From assembly GCA_024681435.1 (NCBI GenBank), contig JAILAV010000184.1, positions 1-41,955 on the forward strand: 41,955 nt of DNA, in the 5' to 3' direction. Below, in pieces: positions 1 to 8,505 of this stretch; position 1 is the first letter of the stretch; every line of letters starts with the position of its first letter. Both the position numbers and the translations under genes were made by a program. The notes below the pieces were generated by a model that saw only the letters and a program-made list of their open reading frames with translations, was not told where the DNA came from and did no database searches. The stretch comes from Pseudobutyrivibrio sp. GTDB lineage: Bacteria; Bacillota; Clostridia; Lachnospirales; Lachnospiraceae.

Positions 1-947
1 TTTGTAATGTACTTACCTGTACCAGTGTTGTTTGTAAGCATATATCCAAGATACTGAGATCCCTGATATGTAAACCACTGAACATTCTCTAAGATGATGT
101 TCTTAGCTGTAAGCTGATTACCAGTTGCAGCATCAACCTGCTTCTGGTTGAACTCATATCTGTAGTAAAGTCCATCGTCTTCATTGTAAATCCAGTATGG
201 CTTATTTGTGTAGTAGTATAACTGAAGTGCCTGGCAATCTTCACCCTCTGCTAAATCATTACCCTTTGCAGCAAACTTGAAGTGTGGCTCATAGTTTGCT
301 GGTAACTCTGTATCATAACCCATCTTCTCGATACCCTTAGCGATACCGTCTGAGTTAGTGTAAAGTGTATGCTCGCCCTTACCAGTTCTGAATGCAGCAC
401 CTTTTCCCTTAGAACCTTCAAGAGTAAGTGCATTAAGGTTATCTACAAGATTCTTATCATCAATAAGTTCGAAAGCTGCTGGGTTACCACCTGCATGCAT
501 ATAAATTGCATCGTACTCACTTGCAAAATATACATAATATGGACGTGAGCTACGAATGTTACCAATCTGATCTAATCCTGTGTAATCATCAAAGATAGCC
601 ATCATACGTGTAATACCACCCTCAACAACACACTCATAGATAATTCCAGCATTTTCAATACCATACTGTGGTAAGCATGCCTTTGTGTTTTCGATCATTA
701 CAGCCACTGGACGCTGTCTAGCATATTTAGCATCTGTGAACTCACCTGTTAAATAGCTGCGTACCTTTCCATCCTCTGATGTCTGCTCCCAAAAATCAGC
801 AGAATCATCAACAGGCTCAACGTCTTCTTGCTCTACTGCTTGTGTACTATTATCAGCTGTATCTTCAGCCGCATCCTTCTTGCCACAAGCAATTAATGAT
901 GTGGCCATTGTAAGCACAAGTAAAGCGGATACTAATTGTTTTTTCAT
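1..947 (-). CDS. DUF3048-family lipoprotein, C-terminus cut by window edge
   Basis: Reading from the ATG at 947 gives 315 codons with no stop before the window edge, so the C-terminus is missing. The N-terminus is a lipoprotein signal: MKKQ, a hydrophobic stretch, then a lipobox LIAC with the lipidated Cys near residue 21. An acidic, low-complexity linker follows. The body (RPVAVMIENTKAC, GITRMMAIFDD, IRSSRPYYV) is what I recognise as the DUF3048 (YerB-like) family, whose biochemical role is not established. The protein should sit on the outer face of the membrane. An AAGGAG ribosome site lies about 10 nt upstream of the ATG. It follows ybeY after 20 nt and may be the last gene of the rlmH-to-ybeY run, but the 3' end is not visible. 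Confidence 0.85.
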   Translation of the reverse strand, partial: MKKQLVSALLVLTMATSLIACGKKDAAEDTADNSTQAVEQEDVEPVDDSADFWEQTSEDGKVRSYLTGEFTDAKYARQRPVAVMIENTKACLPQYGIENAGIIYECVVEGGITRMMAIFDDYTGLDQIGNIRSSRPYYVYFASEYDAIYMHAGGNPAAFELIDDKNLVDNLNALTLEGSKGKGAAFRTGKGEHTLYTNSDGIAKGIEKMGYDTELPANYEPHFKFAAKGNDLAEGEDCQALQLYYYTNKPYWIYNEDDGLYYRYEFNQKQVDAATGNQLTAKNIILENVQWFTYQGSQYLGYMLTNNTGTGKYIT

Positions 948-967
948 AGATTAGTGTCTCCTTCTTA

Positions 968-1465
968 TTAGTTTCGAGAGATATTTAGTATCTCTAAAAT
1001 CTCTCTTTGTTTTTCTTCCATGATAGATGCATCAGTATCTGTCATGTGATCAAACCCAAATAAATGTAACATACTATGGGCTATAAGAAAAGCATATTCC
1101 CTTAGATTAGAATGACCATATTCCTCTGCTTGTTTGTAGATTCGAGGAATGTTCAAAACTATATCTCCAAGAATTACTTCTCCAGTCTCAGGATTAAATA
1201 AATCATCATTTTCTTCAATTGAAGAAAAATCACCAGGTTCTTTATATTCTATCATAGGGAATGAAAGAACGTCAGTAGGTGAATCTATTTCTCTAAACTC
1301 TTTATTGATAGTTTGGATGCCCTCATCATCAGTTAATGTAATACTGACTTCTGCTTCAAAAGGGAACTCCATATAATCTATAGCTGTATTAACAACATCC
1401 TTTGCTATCTTCTCATAGTCAAAGTCAAATTTTACATCATATTCACTTTCAATATATATTGTCAT
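968..1465 (-). CDS. ybeY: YbeY endoribonuclease (rRNA maturation)
   Basis: At 165 aa this is a typical-length YbeY, the zinc-dependent single-strand endoribonuclease involved in 16S rRNA 3'-end maturation and ribosome quality control. The zinc triad is in the spaced HxxxHxxxxxH motif HSMLHLFGFDH, with His130, His134 and His140. The conserved Arg59 lies in NKEFREI and is followed by the SPTDVLSFPM signature. Ser131 stands where many homologues have Gly. The ATG overlaps the upstream stop codon as ATGA, indicating translational coupling to the PgpH-like gene. The phoH-(PgpH-like)-ybeY order is the classic Firmicute arrangement. Confidence 0.95.
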   Translation of the reverse strand: MTIYIESEYDVKFDFDYEKIAKDVVNTAIDYMEFPFEAEVSITLTDDEGIQTINKEFREIDSPTDVLSFPMIEYKEPGDFSSIEENDDLFNPETGEVILGDIVLNIPRIYKQAEEYGHSNLREYAFLIAHSMLHLFGFDHMTDTDASIMEEKQREILEILNISRN

Positions 1466-2655
1466 GCTAATATGTCCTCGTTTGCAAGTATTTCACGAAT
1501 TGTAAGGAACTGATTCATAGTAAGTCCTGAATTATCATAAAATCCTTTTTGTGAAAGCTCATTAATAGTTTGGTAAATAACCATATTTTGATTCCAGGAG
1601 CTACTCATGGAATCTGAATCAAATAACTCAACCTTTGTAACTACAGAATCAACCATATGAACAATAGCTGATTCTTTGGAACTAGGTAAAGACACGATTC
1701 CACCATATTCAGAAAGAATTTGGATTACATCATACGGAAAACAGTGATTATTAGCAATTTTTATTGCATTGTCGATCATTGGTTCCCCTTCGATTTTACC
1801 TAATCTGTAATAATATCCTGCGCAAGCAGCTAAATCTGCATTAGCATTAATAGCAAGTGCGCATTTTTTAGATAGTCTAGATAAGCGTGAGGCATGCTTA
1901 AATTCTATTGAAGAAAACTTACGAATTTCATTATACAACACATACTCTTCATCTAGGAAGTCTTCGTAAGCAATTGCTTGCGACATTTGAACCGACTTGT
2001 ATAAAAATGGCAATGTACAAACTGCTACTACACATGCAATAACACCAGCACCAAGGCCATATACAAATACAGAAAATGTAAGCTCTAAGTAATTAAAATA
2101 ATAGAAAATAATTGAAATTAGCGTGGTTACCGAAAATAAAAGAACCATGCCATAGAGTTTCTGAAGAACCTCTCCCTCTTTCAAAAAATGTGAAATAAGT
2201 CCGCCAAATAAAACCATTGTAACGTAACATAAAACCATGTATACGCTGTAATCCCAACATAATGATGTAATAATAACTAAATAGAGACTTAATGAATTAG
2301 TTAAACTATCATCAAATACTGCACTTGCAATAATAGGTAAAACTATTAGAGGTGCAAAAAAGTTTGGAGCAAAGTTGCTACAAAGGATTGTAATAGCCCA
2401 TTCTAACAGCACTACAAAAGTAATCTTACCATAAGAAATGTAGTTGTATTCAGGTAGTTTATTTTCTAATCTTCTCCTGATTAAAAGTAAAATAAAATGG
2501 CAAAAGAAGACGATGTTGATGGCATTAATACAAATATATTTATCAATTAATACTGAAGCTAATGAACATAGCAAAGTGTTAGATAATATAAAAATCAATG
2601 CCATGATCAAAATATAAACAATCCGTATTGTGGAAAATCTATTTGTTTGTCTCAT
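1462..2655 (-). CDS. Degenerate PgpH/YqfF-like membrane HD-domain protein
   Basis: This 397-aa protein lies between phoH and ybeY, where Firmicutes usually encode PgpH (YqfF), a c-di-AMP phosphodiesterase of about 700 aa. It keeps the multi-pass membrane region (hydrophobic segments from about residue 9 to 220; the stretch 101-125, PLIVLPIIASAVFDD, resembles the 7TMR-HD core). The cytosolic domain at about 225-397 has an HD-domain layout. The large extracellular 7TMR-HDED domain is absent. The catalytic HD of the GYYHDIGK motif is replaced: GYYYRLGK has Tyr283-Arg284. The later HHG motif is also lost (SEYGG, about 315-319). His254 and Asp336 remain in recognisable positions. It is probably not a phosphodiesterase; a structural or sensory role is possible. 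The frame is intact and coupled at both ends (TAATG with phoH, ATGA with ybeY), so it is not an obvious pseudogene. Confidence 0.75.
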   Translation of the reverse strand: MRQTNRFSTIRIVYILIMALIFILSNTLLCSLASVLIDKYICINAINIVFFCHFILLLIRRRLENKLPEYNYISYGKITFVVLLEWAITILCSNFAPNFFAPLIVLPIIASAVFDDSLTNSLSLYLVIITSLCWDYSVYMVLCYVTMVLFGGLISHFLKEGEVLQKLYGMVLLFSVTTLISIIFYYFNYLELTFSVFVYGLGAGVIACVVAVCTLPFLYKSVQMSQAIAYEDFLDEEYVLYNEIRKFSSIEFKHASRLSRLSKKCALAINANADLAACAGYYYRLGKIEGEPMIDNAIKIANNHCFPYDVIQILSEYGGIVSLPSSKESAIVHMVDSVVTKVELFDSDSMSSSWNQNMVIYQTINELSQKGFYDNSGLTMNQFLTIREILANEDILA

Positions 2656-3641
2656 TATTTTGCCCTTTTATTTTTATTCTCACTTCTTTTCTCATGCTTT
2701 TCGTAAGCATTAACAATTTTTTGTACTAATGGATGTCTAACAACGTCCTTTGAATCCAAAGTACAAATTTTAATATCCTCGATATTTTTAAGAACTGACA
2801 TAGCATCATCAAGACCGGATTTCACTCCAGTAGGAAGATCTTTTTGGGTTTTATCTCCTGTAATAACTGCCTTTGAACCAAAACCTATTCTAGTCAAAAA
2901 CATCTTCATTTGAGCTGGTGTAGTATTTTGAGCCTCATCAAGAATAATAAATGCATTATCTAAAGTACGTCCTCTCATATATGCAAGAGGCGCAACTTCG
3001 ATAAGCCCCTTTTCCATATTTCTCTGGAATGATTCTGCACCCATAATCTGATACAAAGCATCATAAAGAGGACGAAGATATGGATCTACTTTACTTTGCA
3101 AATCTCCCGGAAGAAAACCTAACTTCTCTCCTGCTTCAATTGCAGGACGAGTAAGAATAATCCTTGAAACCTCTTCATTTTTAAAAGCTGTAATTGCCTT
3201 TGCCATAGCAAGATATGTCTTACCAGTACCGGCAGGGCCTACGCCAAATACAATCATATTATTTGTGATTGCATCAACATATTTTTTCTGACCAAGTGTT
3301 TTAGGAGCAACAGGCTTTCCTGTAGTTGTATGACAGATTATTTCGCCTCTTGCTTCAGAAACATCATGGCTTTCTATTTTTTCTTGTTCGATTGACATAA
3401 TATAATTAACATCCTGTATTGTAATAGTATTGCCTTTTTTAGAAAGGGATAAAAGTTCATCAACGATAATCACTGCATGTTCTACGTGATCTTTTTCGCC
3501 TATAACTTTTATAGAGTCATCTCTAGGAATAAATGAAATATCCATCCCTTTTTCAATGGCTTTAATATTTTTATCAAATTGACCAAATATGTTGTCAATA
3601 TGTTCCGCAGGAATCGTAATACTTAAAGAAAAATCACTCAT
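2655..3641 (-). CDS. phoH: PhoH-like ATPase (YbeZ family)
   Basis: PhoH-family P-loop ATPase, an RNA-linked partner of YbeY in many bacteria. The N-terminal ~80 residues resemble a KH-like fold. The ATPase follows, with Walker A GVGPAGTGKTYLA and Walker B FIILDEAQN, then TRIGFGSKAVITGDKTQKDLP. I use the ATG at 3641 (328 aa), which comes one nucleotide after the stop of the upstream phosphorylase gene. A longer reading from a TTG at 3659 exists but adds only six residues that the family does not need and has no ribosome site. The ATG itself also lacks a clear Shine-Dalgarno, so translation is probably coupled to the preceding gene. Confidence 0.92.
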   Translation of the reverse strand: MSDFSLSITIPAEHIDNIFGQFDKNIKAIEKGMDISFIPRDDSIKVIGEKDHVEHAVIIVDELLSLSKKGNTITIQDVNYIMSIEQEKIESHDVSEARGEIICHTTTGKPVAPKTLGQKKYVDAITNNMIVFGVGPAGTGKTYLAMAKAITAFKNEEVSRIILTRPAIEAGEKLGFLPGDLQSKVDPYLRPLYDALYQIMGAESFQRNMEKGLIEVAPLAYMRGRTLDNAFIILDEAQNTTPAQMKMFLTRIGFGSKAVITGDKTQKDLPTGVKSGLDDAMSVLKNIEDIKICTLDSKDVVRHPLVQKIVNAYEKHEKRSENKNKRAK

Positions 3642-3642
3642 T

Positions 3643-4947
3643 TTATTCAACAATATCAATTATAAGTTTCATGTGGTCGCATTTATCTGGAGAAATAACT
3701 GTGGCTTTCTCAATTAACTCTTTTGCATTTTCGATTTTATTTTTATCGTTTGCATGAATATAACAAATTGGCTCACCTTTCTTTACTGTATCACCAACTT
3801 TTTTATTAAGAACAATACCAACAGCCATGTCGATAACATCATCAAATGTTTCTCTTCCGCCGCCAAGAGACATAGAAGCAAGACCAAATGATTCCGCCTT
3901 TAATGCATGAACATAACCATCTTCTTTAGCTTCTACAGGTACTATAATAGAAGCTGGTTTGAAGTTTGATAAATCCTTAGCGTAATTTGAATTACCTCCT
4001 TGAGCCTCAATAAACTCAATGAACTTATTAAAAGCTCTTCCTGAAGAAACAGCATCTTCCATAAGTTTACGAGCCTTTGCTTTATCTGTCTCAATTTCAG
4101 AAAAGACTATCATCTGTGAGCCAAGCTCATATACAACTTCCATTAAATCCTCAGGCCCATTACCTTTAAGTGCATTGATAGCTTCGATTACCTCGAGATC
4201 ATTTCCAACAGCATAACCTAAAGGCTCATCCATATTTGTAAGTATTGCAGCTATCTTCTTTTTAGCTCTTTTTCCGATATCAACCATTGATTTTGCAAGC
4301 TCAAGAGCATTTTCCTTATTCTTCATAAATGCGCCATCACCCACTGTAACATCAAGAACAATTGCATCTGTTCCTGCAGCAAGCTTCTTTGACATAATAG
4401 AACTTGTAATTAAAGAAATCTCGTCAACAGTAGCTGTAACATCGCGAAGCGCATAAAGCTTCTTATCTGCAGGTGCAAGATTCTTTGACTGACCTGTAAC
4501 AGCTATTTTGATGTCATTAACCTGTCTTGTAAACTCCTCCTCAGAAAGAGAAACATTAAAACCTGGAAAAGCTTCAAGCTTATCAATAGTACCACCTGTA
4601 TGGCCAAGTCCTCTACCGCTCATTTTAGCTACAGGAACTCCTATAGAAGCAACAATAGGTCCAAGAACAAGTGTAACCTTATCACCTACACCTCCAGTTG
4701 AATGCTTATCAATTTTTACACCATCTATTGATGATAAATCCAAAATATCTCCGGAATAACTCATAGCCATTGTTAAATCCAATCGCTCTCTAACGTTCAT
4801 TCCTTTAAAATAAATAGCCATAAGCAAAGCGGAAATTTGATAATCAGGAATTTCACCATGTGTGTAGCCCTCGATTACCTCATAAATCTCTTCCGTAGTA
4901 AGCTCCTGGCCTAACTTTTTCTTCTCAATAACATCATACATTCTCAT
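3643..4947 (-). CDS. pdp: Pyrimidine-nucleoside phosphorylase
   Basis: At 434 aa this matches Firmicute pyrimidine-nucleoside phosphorylase, which cleaves uridine, deoxyuridine and thymidine with phosphate to free the base and (deoxy)ribose-1-phosphate. The family signature SGRGLGHTGGTIDKLE and the phosphate/substrate loop KHSTGGVGDKVTL (about residues 81-93) are intact, and a C-terminal PYNP domain with GGGRETFDD follows. The start is ATG 4947 with AGAGG ten nucleotides upstream. The gene lies 29 nt after rlmH and directly before phoH. In this cluster it is a salvage enzyme placed among ribosome-maturation genes. Thymidine phosphorylase (deoA) is the closest alternative; overall length and motifs favour pdp. 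Confidence 0.93.
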   Translation of the reverse strand: MRMYDVIEKKKLGQELTTEEIYEVIEGYTHGEIPDYQISALLMAIYFKGMNVRERLDLTMAMSYSGDILDLSSIDGVKIDKHSTGGVGDKVTLVLGPIVASIGVPVAKMSGRGLGHTGGTIDKLEAFPGFNVSLSEEEFTRQVNDIKIAVTGQSKNLAPADKKLYALRDVTATVDEISLITSSIMSKKLAAGTDAIVLDVTVGDGAFMKNKENALELAKSMVDIGKRAKKKIAAILTNMDEPLGYAVGNDLEVIEAINALKGNGPEDLMEVVYELGSQMIVFSEIETDKAKARKLMEDAVSSGRAFNKFIEFIEAQGGNSNYAKDLSNFKPASIIVPVEAKEDGYVHALKAESFGLASMSLGGGRETFDDVIDMAVGIVLNKKVGDTVKKGEPICYIHANDKNKIENAKELIEKATVISPDKCDHMKLIIDIVE

Positions 4948-4976
4948 AGAAAGAAAACCTCTTTATAACTTATTTT

Positions 4977-5456
4977 CTATTTGTGGTAAGGCTCGTTATT
5001 CATAATTCGCATACTGCGATAAATCTGTTCTAGTAAAATTACACGCATAAGCTGATGTGGAAAGGTCATTTTCGAAAATGAAATTTGAGAATTACTGCGA
5101 GCCATCACTGAGTCAGACAGGCCAAGTGATCCTCCAATAACAAAAACGAAACTACTATTACCAGCTACACTAAGATTTTCAATATATTTGGAAAAAGCCA
5201 CAGAATCATGTTGCTTTCCAAGAATAGCAAGGGCAATGACATAATCTCTGTCTTTTACATGTTTAAGGAGACGTTCGCCCTCTTTATCCTTGACTATATT
5301 AATTTCTGTATCTGAACAGTTTTCGGAAGTCTTCTCATCAGCAACTTCGATAATATCTAAAGAACAGTATTTTGAAAGTCTTTTAGAGTACTCTGAAATG
5401 GCATCTCTATAGAACTTTTCTTTTATTTTACCTACACATAGAATTTTAACATTCAT
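4977..5456 (-). CDS. rlmH: 23S rRNA pseudouridine-1915 N3-methyltransferase RlmH
   Basis: RlmH is a SPOUT methyltransferase that methylates pseudouridine 1915 of 23S rRNA on assembled 70S ribosomes. The product starting MNVKILCVGKIKEKF is 159 aa, the normal length. It has the knotted AdoMet site FVFVIGGSLGLSD and the C-terminal SFSKMTFPHQLMRVILLEQIYR...NNEPYHK block that ends the family. I reject the longer reading from TTG 5492, because its 12 extra residues have no counterpart in the family. No Shine-Dalgarno precedes ATG 5456. A possible -10 (TAAAAT, 5464-5469) sits so close that the mRNA could be nearly leaderless. Confidence 0.94.
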   Translation of the reverse strand: MNVKILCVGKIKEKFYRDAISEYSKRLSKYCSLDIIEVADEKTSENCSDTEINIVKDKEGERLLKHVKDRDYVIALAILGKQHDSVAFSKYIENLSVAGNSSFVFVIGGSLGLSDSVMARSNSQISFSKMTFPHQLMRVILLEQIYRSMRIMNNEPYHK

Positions 5457-5463
5457 GAGATAT

Positions 5464-5492
5464 ATTTTAGACCATTTATTAGATTTAAACAA
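5464..5492 (-). promoter_or_regulatory. Candidate rlmH promoter
   Basis: On the minus strand TTGTTT (5492-5487), a 17-nt spacer and TAAAAT (5469-5464) precede rlmH. The -35 is weak and the -10 has one mismatch. The predicted start point falls within a few bases of the rlmH ATG. Read from sequence only. Confidence 0.3.
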
Positions 5493-5507
5493 TAAAAGAA
5501 TAAACTA

Positions 5508-5535
5508 AAAGACACGCCTGCGGTGACGTGTCTTT
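5508..5535 (-). terminator. Intrinsic terminator after the ftsK-fhs-TPR operon
   Basis: A 9-bp perfect stem (AAAGACACG / CGTGTCTTT, arms 5508-5516 and 5527-5535) with a 10-nt loop is followed on the minus strand by a T-rich tract. It lies 108 nt after the stop of the zinc-ribbon/TPR gene and before rlmH. The intervening 5536-5642 holds two small inverted repeats (ATCTC/GAGAT and CTAATT/AATTAG) and no minus-strand gene. Confidence 0.8.
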
Positions 5536-5642
5536 CAAAGGGAGAATAATGTTATGAAAAATGTATCTCTTAATGAGATGATGATATGATACTAATTAAT
5601 TATGTACAATTAGAGTATTAAATGTGAAAATTCTGTTAAATT

Positions 5643-6818
5643 TTATGGCTGGTAAATATAATTGCCCCTATAAACAGGACTGGCATTGCCATTTTCATCA
5701 ACAATTGCCACGGATAATACACTGGCCCCTTCTAGAATTGGAAACGGATCCATATATTGAATACCATTTTCCACCGGATCGCTTCCATCCCATGTATAGA
5801 AAGCCGTGCAACCCTCTGGTACATCAATTGTAATCATTATCTTCTCTGAATATACGCCATCAGTTGGAGATACAACTGGCATAGAAAGCTCATGATGCTT
5901 GATTGTGTATTCAGCAGTTGCAATTTCAGAGTATTCTCCATCTTTATTTTGAGTAGCAGCCTTTATAGTAGTGGTTCCTTCAGTAAGCTCAATAGGTTTA
6001 TTGTATAGCTTTCCTGATGTAACAGGATTTTTACCGTTTAGAGTGTAAAAAATCTGATAGTCTCCATTTGTTGTAAGCTGAACTAACAAATCTTCATCAT
6101 ATTCTCCTGATTCATAGCTAAAACCAGGTGGTAACATAATATAAGCACTAATAAGCTGTGCGATTTCGTCATTTGGAGGATTCTTAGCTAATTCTTTAAT
6201 ACTTTCTGTATCTCCAGACTCATCATAAACGCTTAAAAGATATGAATAAATCTTTTTGTTAGTAGAATCTAATTCAATAGCTTTTTTTAGCATCAAAACT
6301 GCATTATCGTAATCTTTGATTCGATAATACATCCTTCCAAGACCGTAAATAGCCTCAAATGATGATTCATCTAATGAATAAGCCTCTTCATAATAACCTA
6401 ATGCTTTTGCATACTGAAATTGATTTTCTGCATCTACAGCCTTATTCATTGCATAATCGTAATTATGTGTCCCCAAGTAAGGAAGAATCATACACGATGC
6501 AATAATAGCTATACAAACTACAGCACAAAAAATAATAATACAGATTTTTTTAGTAAAAACGGTCTTTAGTAGTTCTATGTATTTATTTGTTGGCTTAGTT
6601 TGAGTTTTAGTCTCCTGCAAAATGACAGGCGCTTCAGTCATTTTATAAACGCCTGAAGCAAACTTGTCATCTTTAGCTTTGTCCTTATCCTCAACGACTT
6701 TAATTAATAACTCTTCTTCAAAAACATTGTAATCTGGCACAAGCTGAATAGACTCCCCACATTTTGGGCAGTACATTAATCCATTTTCAATTTCTTCGCC
6801 ACATTTTTTACAAATCAT
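5643..6818 (-). CDS. Zinc-ribbon, membrane, TPR and tandem CHB_HEX_C-like protein
   Basis: The 391-aa protein has four visible parts. An N-terminal zinc ribbon has Cys3, Cys6, Cys17 and Cys20. A linker rich in Lys, Asp and Glu follows. One transmembrane helix spans about residues 92-115. A TPR region (about 120-215) contains A-L-GYYEEAYSLD and A-V-LMLKKAIELD helices. Two repeats at about 230-306 and 311-391 resemble the chitobiase/beta-hexosaminidase C-terminal (CHB_HEX_C) fold, each with F-YT-(N/W)-G-(K/S)-(N/D)-PV. With a single helix, the ribbon should be cytosolic and the TPR plus beta repeats outside, so it may link the cell interior to the envelope. Function unknown. ATG 6818 comes one nucleotide after the fhs stop (TAAAATG), so it is translated with fhs and ftsK. 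Confidence 0.8.
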   Translation of the reverse strand: MICKKCGEEIENGLMYCPKCGESIQLVPDYNVFEEELLIKVVEDKDKAKDDKFASGVYKMTEAPVILQETKTQTKPTNKYIELLKTVFTKKICIIIFCAVVCIAIIASCMILPYLGTHNYDYAMNKAVDAENQFQYAKALGYYEEAYSLDESSFEAIYGLGRMYYRIKDYDNAVLMLKKAIELDSTNKKIYSYLLSVYDESGDTESIKELAKNPPNDEIAQLISAYIMLPPGFSYESGEYDEDLLVQLTTNGDYQIFYTLNGKNPVTSGKLYNKPIELTEGTTTIKAATQNKDGEYSEIATAEYTIKHHELSMPVVSPTDGVYSEKIMITIDVPEGCTAFYTWDGSDPVENGIQYMDPFPILEGASVLSVAIVDENGNASPVYRGNYIYQP

Positions 6819-6819
6819 T

Positions 6820-8490
6820 TTAGAATAGTCCTGTTATTATTCCTTCATCTGTAACATCGATATTATTAGCTGCTGGAGCCTTAGGAAGGCCTGGCATAGT
6901 CATGATATTTCCTGTTACAGCAACAACAAATCCAGCGCCTGCAGAAGCATATACTTCACGAACATTTAAAGTAAAGCCTTCTGGTCTACCAAGTAATGTA
7001 GCATCATCTGATAAAGAGTACTGAGTTTTCGCCATACATACTGGGAAATCAGACATTCCAAGCTCTGTAATTCTCTTTAATTCTCTCTCAGCCGCTGCTG
7101 AATATGTTACATCTTTTGCTCCGTAAATTTCGGTTGCAATAGTCTTAATTTTATCTTTTAAAGATAATGAATCATCGTATAGAGGCTTGAAGTTACTTTC
7201 TTTTTCATCTAATACCTGAAGTACCTTCTTAGCAAGGGCAACGCCGCCTTCGCCACCTTTTTCCCATACTTCAGAAAGAGCAAACTCACATCCTCTAGAT
7301 TCACAAAATTCCTTAACATAGTTTGTTTCAGCTTCTGAATCAGTAACAAAAGAATTAAGTGTTACTACAACTGGAACATTATACTTTTGTAAGTTCTCAA
7401 TGTGCTTTTCAAGATTCACAATACCTTTCTTTAAAGCATCAAGGTTTTCTGTAGTTAAATCTGTTTTTGCTACACCACCATTATATTTAAGGGCTCTGAC
7501 AGTTGCTACAAGCACAACTGCATCCGGCTTTAAGCCAGCCATTCTACATTTGATATCGAAGAATTTTTCTGCTCCTAAATCTGCACCAAATCCAGCTTCA
7601 GTAATTGTAATGTCAGCAAGTTTCATAGATGCTTTAGTTGCGCGAACAGAGTTACATCCGTGTGCAATATTAGCAAATGGACCACCGTGAACAATTGCTG
7701 GGGTATGCTCTAATGTCTGAATTAAGTTTGGCTTTAATGCGTCCTTAAGAAGTGCAGCCATTGCACCAGTCGCCTGCAAATCATCAGCTGTAACTGGTTT
7801 ATTATCAAATGTATATCCAACAATAATTCGACCCAATCTCTTCTTTAAATCCTGCATATCATCTGCGAGACAAAGAATTGCCATAATCTCAGATGCAACT
7901 GTAATAACAAAATGATCTTCTCTAACCATTCCGTCTGCTTTTGCACCTAATCCAACAACCACATTACGAAGTACTCTATCGTTCATGTCTAGACATCTCT
8001 TCCAAACAATCTGTCTAGGGTCGATTCCTAGAGTGTTACCCTGTTGAATATGATTATCAAGCATTGCAGCAAGTAAATTATTAGCCGAAGTAATTGCATG
8101 AAAATCACCTGTAAAATGAAGATTTAAATCCTCCATCGGTACAACCTGGGCGTATCCGCCTCCTGCAGCACCACCTTTAATACCGAAGCAAGGTCCTAAG
8201 GATGGCTCTCTAAGAGCTAAACAAGCCTTTTTACCAAGTACACCCATGGCTTGTCCCAAGCCAACTGATGTTGTAGTCTTTCCCTCTCCAGCTGGTGTAG
8301 GATTAATGGCAGTTACTAAAACAAGTTTTCCATCAGGATTACTTTCAACTCTTGCCAGTAATTCATCGGATAATTTAGCCTTATACTTTCCGTAATACTC
8401 TAAATCATCCTCTGTAATACCAAGTGATGCAGCAACATCCTTGATATGTGCCATTTTTGCTTCTTGAGCGATTTGAATGTCTGTCTTCAT
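6820..8490 (-). CDS. fhs: Formate-tetrahydrofolate ligase
   Basis: Formyltetrahydrofolate synthetase makes 10-formyl-THF from formate, THF and ATP, feeding one-carbon units into purine synthesis or the methyl branch of acetogenic metabolism. At 556 aa it is full length. The P-loop [18 protein letters not shown] lies at residues 64-80, and [31 protein letters not shown] and [15 protein letters not shown] are all present. GGGAG precedes ATG 8490 at a suitable distance. It follows ftsK by 15 nt. The window also encodes a formate/nitrite channel and purA, so a formate-to-purine link is plausible, but that is inference. Confidence 0.98.
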   Translation of the reverse strand: MKTDIQIAQEAKMAHIKDVAASLGITEDDLEYYGKYKAKLSDELLARVESNPDGKLVLVTAINPTPAGEGKTTTSVGLGQAMGVLGKKACLALREPSLGPCFGIKGGAAGGGYAQVVPMEDLNLHFTGDFHAITSANNLLAAMLDNHIQQGNTLGIDPRQIVWKRCLDMNDRVLRNVVVGLGAKADGMVREDHFVITVASEIMAILCLADDMQDLKKRLGRIIVGYTFDNKPVTADDLQATGAMAALLKDALKPNLIQTLEHTPAIVHGGPFANIAHGCNSVRATKASMKLADITITEAGFGADLGAEKFFDIKCRMAGLKPDAVVLVATVRALKYNGGVAKTDLTTENLDALKKGIVNLEKHIENLQKYNVPVVVTLNSFVTDSEAETNYVKEFCESRGCEFALSEVWEKGGEGGVALAKKVLQVLDEKESNFKPLYDDSLSLKDKIKTIATEIYGAKDVTYSAAAERELKRITELGMSDFPVCMAKTQYSLSDDATLLGRPEGFTLNVREVYASAGAGFVVAVTGNIMTMPGLPKAPAANNIDVTDEGIITGLF

Positions 8491-8505
8491 TTAAATGACT
8501 CCCTT

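Noticed and set aside
3642-3659. TTG-initiated N-terminal extensions of phoH, and similar ones for rlmH, glgA and the HerA-like ATPase (GTG)
   Set aside because: The family N-termini begin at the internal ATG, and for glgA and the HerA-like gene the ribosome site would overlap or abut the longer start.
4508-4759. Plus-strand and alternative-frame ORFs of 60-146 codons inside minus-strand genes throughout the window (example given)
   Set aside because: They lie fully within well-supported genes, have biased composition typical of shadow frames, and match no family.
6820-8505. Folate riboswitch ahead of fhs
   Set aside because: Only 15 nt separate ftsK and fhs, too short for a riboswitch.
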